Shown here: positions 46,141 to 57,852 of the stretch, in pieces
How the letters are laid out: the number at the start of each line of letters is the position of its first letter
Numbering within the stretch: position 1 is the stretch's first letter
NCBI RefSeq assembly: GCF_047675955.1
Contig: NC_132910.1
Coordinates: forward strand, 110,467,143 to 110,531,142
DNA length: 64,000 nucleotides
Reading direction: 5' to 3'
DNA from: Chlorocebus sabaeus
Lineage: Eukaryota; Chordata; Mammalia; Primates; Cercopithecidae
Position numbers and translations under genes: made by a program
The notes under the pieces: generated by a model
Told to the model about the DNA's origin: nothing
Database searches by the model: none
What the model saw: the letters and a program-made list of their open reading frames with translations, nothing else

Positions 46141-49100
46141 GATGCAGCCACCTAGGAAACATTCATCTTTTACAATAAACTTGTTTTTTTCATTATGCGT
46201 TCTGAGATTCACACTCTCCTTTTGTGGCTTGTTCTAAGTATCAGGAGAAACCTAAATAGCAGCATGGTCTCTTATCTTTATAGTAGTTAGGTTACTTCTA
46301 TGGTGGATTTCTATATCTGACTCAAATTGTGTCATCATCCTATCATTTATTCAACTCTTGAAGTATAAGATCAGCATTTAATTTTGAATCAAAAATCTAA
46401 ATTTATCACTTAAAAAAAAGAGCTATGTTTGTTAGGCACACTGTCTCCAAACAAAGACGAGTGTTGATCTTACATAGGGCTGTTGGGAGGCATGGCATTC
46501 AGGTATTGGTGAGGATTCACTGGCAGGAATGGGTTAACTCAGCTGGAGATGCTTGGTCACTGGGGTGGTGATATTTTTGAGGCGCTGAATTTCAGAGGCA
46601 TGTTTGCTGAAGTGAGGCTGTGGTTGTTTGGCTGGCTTTATAAAGAAGAGGGAAATAGTGACTTGCAAATAGTAGGTATCAATAAATAAATATTTGCTGA
46701 ATTCATAGAAAAGTGAAAGATACTAAATAGGCTATTAAATATATGAGTCTAGATTTTAGGGAGGAGTCTGGGTCTTCAGGAGTCACCACCATCGAGTTGG
46801 GGTTTGAAGTCTGATTCTGGACAAGATCACCTTGGGTGTATGAATAGAAGAAAGAAGTCTGAGAACTAATCCTTGGGGTTTGGCAAAGTTTGCAAACTTT
46901 GTATGCTTTGACATCATAGTTTACTACCTCAAATAGTCTAAAAATAAAAAATAAATAAAGGTATAAAATGAATCAGTGTATAAACTAATTGCTTCTGTCA
47001 AATTCTTGTGTTTGGGTTGAGTTCCTCTTGATCATCCTCCATCTCAAATTGCTAAATACAAAGAACTGAGAAAACTGATGGCTGGATTCAGTGACCTCTT
47101 TTGAGCCATGAGATAAAACTGAGTGAATAAGAAAAAGCAACAAGTTTGTTTCTACCGTCTTTTCCCCATATTGGAGAATCAATGTAAAGTTGTTTTAAAG
47201 AAAGTATTCTTTCCAGAGAGCAGAGATTTTAGAAGAATAGTGTTAGCATAATATCATTTCCCTCTGTGAAGACGAGGGGCAACTTTCAACTCTTCTCCAA
47301 AGAAATACACCAAGATAATCTCTCTTCTTAGACTAGAGGTCTTGCAAAGGCAGGTGCTCACTGTGTAGGCCTTCCCCATTGATCCCTTCAGAACTGTAGG
47401 ATGGCACAGTTCAGAGAATGTGCCTAGAAATAGCCTGAATCCACACCAACAGGTACAGCGAGGATAGGTAAGTTTTCCCTGGCGTCCAGAGTGAGCCTTG
47501 GAAATAGAAGAGGCAGGGCATATTGTCATCCCAGCAGACTAAGAGAATGAAAAAGAAATTCACTCTTAGTGGGATACCTGGAGACCAATAGTTGGACTGA
47601 AAGAAAGGAAGTGGCACTGCCTCAACTGTGTGACCCATCCCAGGATACTGTGCAATTGAATATCACACTAGAAAGTCAAGAATAGGCTGCCAGCACCAGA
47701 CACCAAACCAGATAAGTATACTAGTGGCCACAGGCAGCAAAGAAGTGACCACAAAGTAAGCACATAATACCGCCATTACCAACGTGCAGGGTGTCACAAG
47801 GAAGATGCTTTACTCTTTTGCTGGTAGTGCCAGTAAATACATGAAGGCAAGCAGCCCCCTAGTAGTTTAGGGTTAGATAGGAGAAAGAAGGAAGCACAAG
47901 ATCCAGAGTTTGTTTGGCCTTGGGATGTAGAGCAAAGATAAGAGGAAATGATCTTGACAGAGACACAAAATTGACCAGGGTGAAGGATGTTATGAGATAA
48001 TGCTTGGAATGATTAGGCTTTGCTCTTTTCTTTTTGACATTAAAACAGTGCTTGACTTATAATAAGCGCTCAAGGCATATTTGCACATTTGTAAATAGCT
48101 CTTGAAGACATCCAGAGGCATCAGAATTGATCTGAGAGTTAGAAACAATGTTCAAGTTGTTTTTTAGGCTTTTTCAAGCCCACTCCAGAAACAACACATT
48201 TGAAAAGGAAACTGTGATTAGCAAGACATGGATTCTGTTAAGAGAAGAAAGATTCTTAAGAACCAAAGGAGCCCCTGGTGGAAGCAGGGCCCTCAATTAA
48301 TGTCATTGCATGAGATTTAATAGAGAATAGGGGCAAGGTCAAAGTCACTTCTGCTGGAAGCAGGGTTCAGAGAAAATGGGCCATGATGCTGGAGAGCTCA
48401 ATGGTATCTGGTATAAGGCTCAATGGTATCTGGTATCTGGTATAAGGTATCTGGTATCTGGTATAAGGTATAAGGCATCTGACCTTAGGGGAGTAGGACC
48501 TGATTGGAGAAACTGCCGAATATAACAGTCAACAGCACCAGGGGAGCAAACAAATGTCTGTCTGATTTCATAGTAGTGAACACGGCATGCTGCAACTGCT
48601 GAGCCATCTCTTCAGCTGACCTACCCGTTGAAGTGTGTTGCCTTGGCTCTCAGGTAAAGCTTTTATGTCTTCCATGAATTATCCAGTAGAGGGGATGCAT
48701 TTGCTCTATCCACACTCCCCATGCTGTCCTCCTTTTTCCAATGACCAACCCACACTGCAAAATAGAAAGTGAGGACTACGAGATGCAGACTGGATATGGT
48801 CTTGTGGAAGGAAGGTTCTCAGCACCAGCTTTTTTGTGGGACTGGAGTGGGGATACCCATCTCCACGACATATTATTAATTCCTATTTTATCTACAGATG
48901 ATGTTTCTCATCTGCTACCACTTCCCATCTCCACTATCAAAATCTTGCCAGTCTTTCAAATCACCATAAAGTCATCTTTTCTGTGAAAACCCAATTCTCT
49001 GCTTTTCTTTCATCCCATTCCTTTTTTGAATTCCTGCACTGGTACTAGTTTAAGCAAAGAATGGAATTTGTTGGCTCCATATTCAAGCCAGCAGATGCAC

Positions 49101-49824
49101 AGGAATAGACATAGATTTTTGGAATGACGGCAACCCATAGTACTAATGCTGCCATAAGCTTCATTCTGCATTTATTATTATTATTGCTTTTCATTGTGAG
49201 TAGTATTAATTCTTCCATGCCAGTTCTTTTTGTGAGGAAGAAATCGAAGCTAACAAAAGAAACTTGGCTTATATTTTTTCAGCTTCACCATCAGAGAAAA
49301 ATTGACTCTCTTTCCTTGATTCTAGGAAGGACTTGGTATACTGGTTTGGGTTGTTTGTGAGCCATGTGGCTATGGGGTGAGGATGGTGATTGGCAGTCTC
49401 AAACATAAGACAGGAAAGAGCACCTAAGGAATCTTGATGTTTTTCCTAGAAAAGATACGCCTACTATATACATCAAACCTAGGTAAATTTACTACAGGGG
49501 GTAAATTGAGTAGTAATGTAGTGACTAGAAAATTATATCGTATTTTGTATCACCTTATTATAATAACACTTCCATATCTGATTGTATTGTGTTAAAAACA
49601 TAAGGAGAGTGTATTAAATTAGGAATAAAAAGAGATATCAGAACTTCTGTAATTTAGCAGTTTATCTTTGTGTCTCAAGCCCCAGAACCAAACATGATAA
49701 GATAACCTATATTTTCTATTTAACGTTAATATACCTATTACATATCCAAACATTTAGATTGTTTATGCATTACATAGTGAATAAAATGAGCCACCTGATT
49801 TCATCAGAAATTAACTAGTTAATT
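46141..49824. other. unassigned DNA with a minisatellite
   Basis: No gene is supported. Short MIR/L2-like tails are possible at 46655-46710 ('aatagtaggtatcaataaat') and 48040-48085 ('cagtgcttgacttataataa'), too brief to name. A complex minisatellite is listed separately at 48397-48481. Short ATT repeats occur near 49174. Confidence 0.45.
48397..48481 (+). repeat. GGTATCT/GGTATAA minisatellite
   Basis: The opening 22-bp unit 'ctcaatggtatctggtataagg' is partly repeated, then collapses into alternating 'ggtatct' and 'ggtataa' heptamers in higher-order order. Confidence 0.9.
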
Positions 49825-49938
49825 CAGTCATGCATCACAAACAATGGGGATATGTTCTGAGAAATGCATCTTTAGGCAATTTCATCATTGTTTGAACATC
49901 ACAGAGGGTACTTACACAAACCTAGATGGTATAGTCTA

Positions 49939-50305
49939 TGATATGGTTTGGCTGTGTCCCCACCCAAATCTCATGTTGAACTGTAGCTCCCATAATTCCC
50001 ACGTGTCATGGGGGGACCCGGTGGGAAGTAATTGAATCATGGAGGCGGGTCTTTCCTGTGCTGTTCTCGTGATAGTGAATAAGTCTCATGAAATCTGACG
50101 GTTTTATAAAGGGGAGTTCCCCTACACAAGCTCTCTTGCCTGCTGCCATGTAAGATGTGACTTTGCTCCTCATTTGCCTTCATCCATGATTATGAGGCCT
50201 CCCCAGCCATGTGGAACTGTGAGTCCATTACACCTCTTACCTTTATATTTAAATTACCCAGTGTCAGGTATGTTTTTATTAGCAGCATGAGAGCAGACTA
50301 ATACA
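49939..50305 (+). mobile_element. THE1 solo LTR inserted in the Tigger
   Basis: It starts 'TGATATGGTTTGGCTG' and ends 'GCAGACTAATACA', 367 bp. It contains THE1 phrases such as 'ccacccaaatctcatg', 'gacccggtgggaagtaat' and 'attacccagtgtcagg'. 5-bp target copies flank it: 'gtcta' (49934-49938) and 'gccta' (50306-50310), one base apart. Tigger sequence resumes correctly on the right. Confidence 0.92.
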
Positions 50306-50705
50306 GCCTACTATACACCTAGGCTAAATAGTATAGTTAGCCTATTATAAGCTACAAACCTATACAGCATGTCACCATACTGAATACTGTAGGCAATTAT
50401 AACACAATGGGAAGTATTTGTGTACCTAAACATATAAAAAGCACATTAAAAATATGATATAAAAATTAAAAATGGTACCCCTGTATAGGACACTTACCAT
50501 GAGTGGAACCTGCAGGATTGGAAGTTGCTCTGGATGAATCAATGAGTGAGCGGTGAGTGAATGTGAAGGCCTAGGACATGACCGTACATTATTATAGACT
50601 TTATAAACACTGTACACTTAGGCTACACTAAATTTGTGAAAAAATGTTTTTCTTCAATACTAAATTAATCTTAGGTGACTGTAACATTTTTACTAAATCA
50701 ACTAT

Positions 50706-50996
50706 ATTTATTTATTTTGAGACAAGGTCTGGCTCTATTGCCTAGGCTGAAATGCAGTGGCATGGTCTTGGCTCACTGCAACCTCTGCCTCCTGGGCTTA
50801 AGCCATCTTTCCTCAGCCTCCTGAGTAGCTGGGACTACAGGCACATGCCAGCACACCCAGTAATTTTTGTATTTTTTGTAGAGACAGGATTTCGCCATGT
50901 TGCCCAAGCTGGCCTTGAACTTGTGAGCTTAAGTGATCTGCCCACTTTGTCCTCCCAAAGTGCTGGAATTTCAGGTGTAAGCCACCAAGCCTGGCC
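50706..50996 (-). mobile_element. AluJ-type SINE, antisense, inserted in the Tigger
   Basis: It has T-rich poly(A) at the left, then 'gagacaaggtctggctct' and 'gttgcccaagctggcc', ending 'gccaccaagcctggcc' at 50996. It is heavily decayed. Approximate target copies are 'aatcaacta' (left, about 50696) and 'aacaaacta' (right, 50997). The plus-strand frame 50752-51006 and minus-strand frame 50813-51055 are Alu-derived. Confidence 0.85.
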
Positions 50997-51189
50997 AACA
51001 AACTAGTTTTTAGAAACCTTTTGACTCTGGTAATAACAGTTATCCTAAAACACAAATAACTTTTGTACAGCTGTACAAAAATATTTTCTTTATAGACTTT
51101 CCTATAAGCTTTTTTCTATTTTTCTATTTTTTTACTTTTTAAATTTCTTTGTTAAAAACTCAGACACAGACACACACATTAGCTTAAGC

Positions 51190-51384
51190 CTACGCAGGAT
51201 CAGGATCATCAATATCACTGTCTTCCACTTCTACATCTTGTCCCACTGGAAGTTCTTCAGGGACAATAACAGCGTGGAGCTGTCCTCTCTTATGGTAACA
51301 ATGCCTTCTTCTGGAATAGTTCGTGAAGAACTTGTCTGAGACTGTTTTACAGTGACTTTTTGTTTTAAATAAGTAGAAGTACAT
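51190..51384 (-). pseudogene. Tigger transposase C-terminal remnant
   Basis: A minus-strand frame of 64 codons ends with an acidic tail 'EDSDIDDPDPA', the last part of the pogo/Tigger-type transposase that cuts at TA-flanked inverted repeats. Only the C-terminus survives. The N-terminal DNA-binding CENP-B-like and catalytic DDE parts are gone. The right neighbour at 51405 is a retroviral LTR. The first methionine (51384) is internal, not a start. Confidence 0.65.
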
Positions 51385-52027
51385 TCTAAAATAATGGTAA
51401 GAAGTGTCTCAGGATCCTTAGGGTGTTGCCTTTCCAGGCGGAAACCTCTGTGGCCAGTGGCACCTTTGCCTGAGTTTTGCTTGAGCTCGCTCTGCTCTCT
51501 CGGCCTGGCAGGCAGTGCTCAGCTTGCACTATTAGCCCTGATTCCATGCCTGCCAAGAGAGAGTCATGCACGGAGCAGCGAGAGGGGAATGAGTGAGCAA
51601 ATGCGGGGTCTGGCCACTGTGCACAGCCAGGCTGCTGTGGTGAGGTGGGCACCAGCACAGGCGCCTGCTCCGTGCAAGCCTGCGGCTGGAACAGATGCAC
51701 TGCAAGTGGCTTCCACTGTGGGCGCTGGTCTCTGGATGAGGGGAATGTGGTGATGCCTGGAAGCTTGGAGATGCCAGAATCTCCAGATCTCCAAAGAGGG
51801 TATCACAGCTCTGGCTCGGGGAGCACCTAGGTCTGGGGTCCCAGAAGGGCCGCAGCTCTTCTCTCCTTCTCATCGCCAGCAATGTGGTGAGCAGGGAGTC
51901 AAGTTTCAGCACTGTTTGTGTTACAGCTCTTTCAGTCCTGCCATTCGGTGGGTCTTGAGTTCTTGTCCTGTATCCAGGAAGAAGGAGGTATTTGGACAAC
52001 TGGAGGGTAAGCAAGGTGGAGAGGAGC

Positions 52028-52033
52028 TTTATT
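52028..52033 (-). terminator. LTR polyadenylation signal AATAAA
   Basis: TTTATT on the plus strand, within 'ggagctttattgagtg', gives AATAAA on the LTR strand, between the tandem-unit block and the U5-like part. Confidence 0.6.
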
Positions 52034-52055
52034 GAGTGACAGAACAGCTTTTGGG

Positions 52056-52297
52056 AGACCTGAAGTTGGTAGCTCCTTCTGTAGGTCATTCCAACGAGTG
52101 TCCAGCTCTCAGCAGAGAGGAGACCTGCAGTGGATAGCTCCTATCTGCAGGCAGGTCATCCTGAGAAGTGTCCAGTTCTCAGCAGGGAGGAGACCCACAG
52201 TGTGTAGCCCCTTTCTGCAGGCAGGTCATCCTGACAAGTCGAGGAGACCTGAGATGGGTAGCTCCTTCTCTCAGCTGGTAGTCCTGATGTCTGTGTG
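52056..52297 (-). repeat. LTR U3 tandem units of about 54-70 bp
   Basis: Units start 'agacc' at 52056, 52121, 52191 and 52245. The first three are 65, 70 and 54 bp, and the last is partial. They share 'gtagctcc', 'caggtcat' and 'gtgtccag'. On the LTR strand they sit just upstream of the AATAAA, where retroviral LTRs often carry repeated enhancers. Function here is inferred from position only. Confidence 0.85.
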
Positions 52298-53327
52298 AGT
52301 CTGGCTGGGTCTGGGTTTTCATGGGCTCAGAAGGGAGTAAGTGCGTGCTGATTGGTCCACGGGTGGCAATGGGTGGGCCTGGAAAAAGCACCATAAGTCC
52401 TCACTCTGGGCTGCAGGCTCCACCCAGAACTGACAGCCTGGCCCCCAGGCTTCAGGTCATCCCTGGCTTGAAGGCGAGGCTTCACCTGCCTTTTTCTGCC
52501 CAGGAGCCTCTCTGCCTCCTGCCACCATCAACATGTCAATCACAGTGCCCAGGCTGTTCATGCCAAGGGGTGCCTGCAGGCCCATGCTGAGCCACCCTCA
52601 GACCTCCTTCAGCCTCCCTCCCGTGCTCGTTGGCACCCAGAGTTTGGAGGGGGCCAAGGAGGCAGGGGGCTGGTATATCACACATGTGGTCAGGTCATGA
52701 CAGCACCAGTCTCGGTTAAAACATTTCTCCATCCCCAAGCAGGTGCTGGGAGTGGGGAGAGGCCAGGCAACTGGAGCAGGCACTTTCAAGTGTGCTGGAG
52801 CAATGGGCTTCCTGGGGCCCTGAGTGTGCAGGGATGCTGGGATCTGCAGCCCCAGCTGGGTGGCTGCAGCTGTGCCTGAAAGCATGGGACTCCTGCCCTA
52901 CTGACTCGGTAGGGGGCAGGACTCCTGCCTGTTCCTGGCCCCTGATGGCTCCACGGAACGCACAGCCCCAGCGGTGCCTCCCCTGCTGCAGCTACCGTGT
53001 TTGCGGCAGCTGCTCTAGACGGGCCACCGCTGCCATCAGAAGTATGATATAGTAAACACATACACCAGTAACATAATTGTTTATTATCATTATGAAGTAT
53101 GTACTGTACATAATTGTATGTGCTAAACTTTTGTACAACTGGCAGCACAGGTTTGTTTACATTAGCATTACCACAAGCACACGAGTAATGGATTGCACTA
53201 TGACTTTACATTAGCTACAATGTCATAAGCAATATGAGTTTTTCAGCTCTATTATAATCCGATGGGGTCACTGATGTATATGCAGTCCATTGTTGACTAA
53301 AATGTCATTATGCAATGCATGACTGTA

Positions 53328-54469
53328 TGTCCACAATGAAATCAATACATTAAGTGCTTTTGGGTATTACTGATACCATTCTTAAAAAATTATATATGGG
53401 GCTTCCCTTGACACACAGCACAATTTTAGATGAACCTCTTCTGTAATTAGTATGTGCACAAAGAATTCAATTACTTAACATGAGTTTACAAAAACTATTC
53501 AACATTTTTATAACAACAATAAATCAGTTTAAGTTTATGTAGCAATAAGCCAAAGTTATAGAATGGCTCTTTCTGGTAATCTTTCAGGTTATGTCAAATG
53601 TTTGAGTGATACATAAAACCAGTTATGTGACTTTGTAGACAACCTTCAGTGTTTTCCGTTATATTTCTTACTATCATGTCTGTGAGGAGGGACCAATACT
53701 GGGAGTCTCATACTCAAAACTTGTAGGATTCACAATCTATTGTAAATTTAGAGCAGTGGTCAATGCTCATTGCCACATAGAAAGTTGTCATAATTTTAGC
53801 TGAATGCTTTGCTTGTTAAAGATGGTCACACTGATGGTAGCTCTTATTGCTAAATTTAATTTTACAGTGCCTGTTAAGTGAACAAATGACTCATTAGCAA
53901 AGGACCAATTTATAACATTATTAGGGGAGAAATGAGAAATAGTATCTGAGTATTTTCTAAATTTGAATCTTAAATCTGAAGATCAAATGCAGTTCTTGTC
54001 TGTCTTTGGGTAAACAAGAGTTATTTCAAGGTGGTCTAGGAGAATACCTTTTGTGATTTAGAAAAATAAATCTGACCTTTATATTTCACTTTTTCCCATT
54101 TGCTAGACAAAAATGCATGGCACCTAATTATTATATAAGATTCAGTAAAAAAATTCCACTATAATATCAAAAAAGGAATCAGTAAGTTTTCCCACAAGTG
54201 GCTTTTTTACATCCTCTAACTCATGCATGTCATTTGGGTGACAGCTGTGCATTCAGAATTCAGAAAACAATAACAAAGCTTAATGACATTTGTAAATTTT
54301 TATAATAAAAAACTCTTCAAGCAGCCAAACTCATTTTTGCAGTCATTTACAACTCTATTGCAGAAGGGACTTGATTTTGAATAAGTAACATTTTTCTTTC
54401 TCTTAATCAGACAGGAAATTTAGCAGATTTTTCTCTATGTGAATTGTTAAAAATTTCTTTATAGTTGAG
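53328..54469. other. unassigned AT-rich DNA
   Basis: No gene or repeat was recognised outside the Tigger end. Confidence 0.5.
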
Positions 54470-54906
54470 TGTAGTAGAATGAATAACAATCCCTCAAGAT
54501 GTCCATGTCCTAATCCCTGGAATCTGTGACTATGCTACTTTACATGGAAAAAGGAACTTCACAAATGTGATTATGTTAAGGATCTTCCATGGGTATACCA
54601 TCCTGGATTATCTAGGTGGGCCCTATGTAGTTATGAGGGTCTTTATAAGAGGGATGCAGGAATATCAGGGTAAGAAGTAGGAGATGTTACAAAGGAATGC
54701 AGGTGGCTTCTAGAAGCTGGAAAAGCCAAGTAAATGGATTCAACCCCAGAGACTTCAGAAGGATCCAGCTCTGCAGACACCTTGATTAAACCCACATAAG
54801 ACTCATTCTGGATTGCTGCTCTCCAGAACTGGAAGCAGATAAATTGTGTTGTTTCAAGCTACTAAGTTTATGGTAATTTATTACAGCAGCAATAGGAAAC
54901 TAATAT
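54470..54906 (+). mobile_element. MLT1-type (MaLR) LTR
   Basis: 'agatgtccatgtcctaatcc', 'cctggattatctaggtggg', 'cttctagaagctggaaaa' and the end 'ctactaagtttatggtaatt ... aataggaaactaatata' form a nearly full LTR of the MaLR group. It is solo, with no internal sequence and no clear target duplication. Confidence 0.85.
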
Positions 54907-55401
54907 ACTGAATCAGTGCTATGGTACATATGTGGAAATTGTTGCACCATTTGTTGTGCATGTGTGAAAAACGGAGGGTAAGGCCAATTAATTTTATAAT
55001 AATTATTTGTTTATGTTATCAATCACCTTAAGAGTAGAGCTTCTTTCCTGAGAGCTGAAATGATGCCAACTGGATTGTTTAACTCATACATTCAACAAAT
55101 ATTCTTTTCTGCTTGGTAAACAAAACAGATATGACTCATACTTTTATACAAAATAGTGGGGAAGATGACAGGCATTAAGAGAATAATTTCACATTAACTT
55201 ATTATATTTTTATATAGTGTAAGATGCTATAAGTATGCAAAATGGCAAATTGATTTAGCCAGTGATACCAGAAAATGCTTTCTTGAAGAAATATTGTTTA
55301 GCCAAGACATATGAAGTCAGTAGGAGCCAACAGAGCTTTTTGGCCATCTAAAATTTTAAATAACATTAAGAGATTTGAGAAGGGATTCATGGCTTGTAAA
55401 A
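54907..55401. other. unassigned DNA
   Basis: No gene or repeat was recognised. Confidence 0.5.
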
Positions 55402-55415
55402 AAAAATCTGAGGCA

Positions 55416-55715
55416 CATGTAATCCCAGCACTTTGGGAAGCCAAGGTGGGCAGATCACTTCAGGTCAGGAGTTCAAGATCAGACTGGCCAACATGGTGAA
55501 TCCCTGTCTCTACTAAAAATACAAAAATTAGCTGGGCGTGGTAGTGCAAGCTTGTAATCCCAGCTACTTGGGAGGTCGAGGCAGGAGAATTGCTTGAACC
55601 TGGGAGGCAGAGGTTGCAGTGAGCTGTAATTGCAATACTGCACTCCAGCCTGGGCAACAGAGTGAGACTGTCTCAATAAATAAAATAAAATAAAACAAAA
55701 TAAAATAAAATAAAA
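55416..55715 (+). mobile_element. AluS-type SINE, 5' truncated, with (AAAAT)n tail
   Basis: It starts mid-promoter ('catgtaatcccagcactttg'), so about the first 18 bp are missing. The tail is an (AAAAT)-type microsatellite. Target duplication 'aaaaatctgaggca' (about 55402-55415) versus 'aaaaatctggggca' (about 55717-55730) differs by one base. It therefore inserted already truncated. The overlapping minus-strand frames at 55460-55676 are Alu-derived. Confidence 0.9.
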
Positions 55716-56145
55716 TAAAAATCTGGGGCAATGTGAGAATGGATTGGAAGGAAAAAGAAGACCTCTAGGAGCATCATTTATGAGTGATTTAATCAGTCTA
55801 AGAATATGATAATATTATGTTTTGACTAGGACAGTATGAATGGGAATAGAAGATTGAAGGGAAATTTAAGAACTAGAATTAACAGAACGGTGAAGAGGGT
55901 GGAATGTGAAGAATATGCAACACATATAGCCCTAAGTTAAGCAGTAAAGAAAGGTGTTAACATCTCACTTATTCTGTCACATTTCATCTGCTATGTATAA
56001 ATACAAATGCAAAGTTTTAAACAGAGTATAAATAAAAAGAGCCAGTACCTGGAAAATTCAAGTTTCTTATTGCTGAAGTGTAAGAAGGAATTGTAGAATT
56101 GCAGATGGGGCAGAAGCCACTTCATGAGAGACCTTGCTTGCCATG

Positions 56146-56242
56146 ACAAAGAACTTGGACCTGATCCTACAGCATGGCACACCACACAGTGGTTTGTAGG
56201 CAGGAAAGATTTGTGCTTTAGAAGAACTCTCATGGCAATGAA
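56146..56242 (+). repeat. dispersed duplication, copy A
   Basis: 97 bp from 'acaaagaacttggacctg' to 'catggcaatgaa'. A second direct copy lies 2.1 kb to the right. Confidence 0.9.
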
Positions 56243-57180
56243 AAAAGACTAGAGGCCTTACTGTAAACAGGAAAGGGGGAGATGTAGAGGCACTGTGTAT
56301 GAGTAAGGAGAAGTACTGTAGGCTTGTGCCTCAGGGAGTTCAGCAGGGATGGCTGAGGTCTTTCCAAAAGCTCAGAAAACCTGAAGCATTCAAGAGATAT
56401 CTAACAGGAGAAATGGTGATGGGATGATAAGATGAAAAAGAAGGAAAAACCTACAGTTGCTTAGATAGGACCTTCCAAATTCCCATCTTGAGTATGGACA
56501 TTTTGGGTCCATTTTGTCCAACTTGGATCAGGAGAGTGGCACCATCAACTAAGGTAGATAATATAGGAAAATTGGATAGTGTAGAAAGGAGATCAAGAGT
56601 GAGAATAATAAGCTAGCTATTATACAACACCCTTTAACTTAAATAGTTTCATAAAGAAAATTTATCATCAGCAATGTCTATTGGTAGCATATCTCAGAGT
56701 GAAGATGTAAAACTATAGCTTTGAAAATGAAGCATGATTTCCATGTAGATTTCTATTGTATACTGTCTTTAATGTTTGATTATGAATTCATAGATGTATT
56801 TCCCATAAAATGTCTATAATTTCTCAGTGGTTATAAGGAGCTTTGATCCTATTTGAAACCTTATTTTATGAGTTACTCATTAATACCCGGAACCGGTGGT
56901 GTGTTGGAACTGATTGATGCCAGCCCATACCAGATGATTGTTAAACATTCAGAAAGTTTATTAATATCACAGTCAGTAAATATTAAACTACATAAACTTA
57001 TAGCTAAATTAATTATATTAAAAACACAGTAACAAATATTCAAAACTTCAGCTCCTAATTATTTTACCACATTTTATAATAGCTGAGCTCTTGGGGTTAT
57101 TTGCAATTATTGTATCTACATGGTGGAAATATTATATAGTGATGTGCTATTGAATATCTCTTCCCAACTCCATTTTCAAT

Positions 57181-57289
57181 GATACCACTTTGATAGCTTG
57201 AAATCAATCATGGTAGGAGTACTTCAGTCATGGTAGTGGTATCAAAAGATACCACTTTGATAGCTTGAAATCAGTTATGGTAGGAGTAT
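57181..57289 (+). repeat. ~67-bp tandem duplication
   Basis: 'gataccactttgatagcttg' with 'aaatcaatcatggtaggagta' at 57181-57222 recurs with few changes at 57248-57289. The spacer also echoes 'tcatggtag'. Confidence 0.9.
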
Positions 57290-57793
57290 TTGTAGCAAAT
57301 GCTACCAATGAGGACTTGACTTACTGTTTTATTCATTGTGTAAAATTAAGAGAATGATAGAGAAAAGATAAATAGGGCATATTAAATTCAAAAACATGTA
57401 TGTCCATAGCCATTACATTGCAAATAGCAGAAGAATGGGTGACATCCTGCCAATATTTGAAAATTATTATCTGATTTGACAAATGATTTGCACATGTTGC
57501 TGTTGAATGAGCAAAGCTTCAACATATGTCTTTGTTTCACTTTCATCATAAATATTAATGTAAATCTTTTCATAAAGATCGACCAGCTTTCATGCCAGAA
57601 CTATACTCATTCATCACTTGCAACCAAAGTTTGGGTACTGATATAAGAGTTTGGCAAAAATCAATGAAAATATTCTGTGAGAATCAATTGCCTCTATGTG
57701 TGTACCTATACAAATTGTATGTATATTTTATTATTTGTAAGTTGTGTGATACACATCCTTCTACCAGTAAAATTTATAATAAATTATATACCG

Positions 57794-57852
57794 TATATGT
57801 GTGTGTGTGTGTCTGTGTACATACACAAATATAGACACACACATACACACAG
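57794..57852. repeat. (GT)n followed by (CA)n, hairpin-capable
   Basis: A GT run (57799-57818, with one C) is followed after about 16 bp by a CA run (57835-57851), so the two arms can pair with each other. Confidence 0.85.

Larger units (their letters stand above)
51405..53038 (-). mobile_element. class I ERV solo LTR, 1634 bp, inserted in the Tigger
   Basis: Read on the minus strand it begins 'TGATGGCAGCGG' at 53038 and ends 'GATCCTGAGACA' at 51405, so it has TG...CA ends. It is flanked by 'gaag' at 51401-51404 and 53039-53042. A 4-bp target duplication is typical of gammaretrovirus-type (ERV1) integration. Removing it rejoins Tigger text. It is strikingly GC-rich in AT-rich surroundings, with U3 tandem units, an AATAAA (52033-52028) and a long U5. 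It resembles MER52-like LTRs, but I am not certain of the family. Many overlapping chance frames occur here, including one of 185 codons (51532-52089). No gene is implied. Confidence 0.88.
49825..53325 (-). mobile_element. Tigger-group (TcMar) DNA transposon with three nested insertions
   Basis: The terminal inverted repeats begin 'CAGTCATGC' at 49825 and, as complement, at 53325 ('gcatgactg'), followed by the expected TA at 53326-53327. The left flank reads TT, presumably a decayed TA. Between the ends lie internal Tigger DNA, the 3' part of the transposase on the minus strand, and three later insertions (49939-50305, 50706-50996, 51405-53038). Removing them leaves about 1.2 kb, so the transposon itself is internally deleted. 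The best remembered family is Tigger3-like, but that name is unproven. Confidence 0.82.

Noticed and set aside
48397..48481. CRISPR-like array
   Set aside because: The repeats are contiguous heptamers with no unique spacers. This is a eukaryotic minisatellite.
51532..52089. 185-codon minus-strand open frame
   Set aside because: It lies wholly within the GC-rich LTR, where many overlapping frames are open on both strands. There is no domain, no homologous family and no start context.
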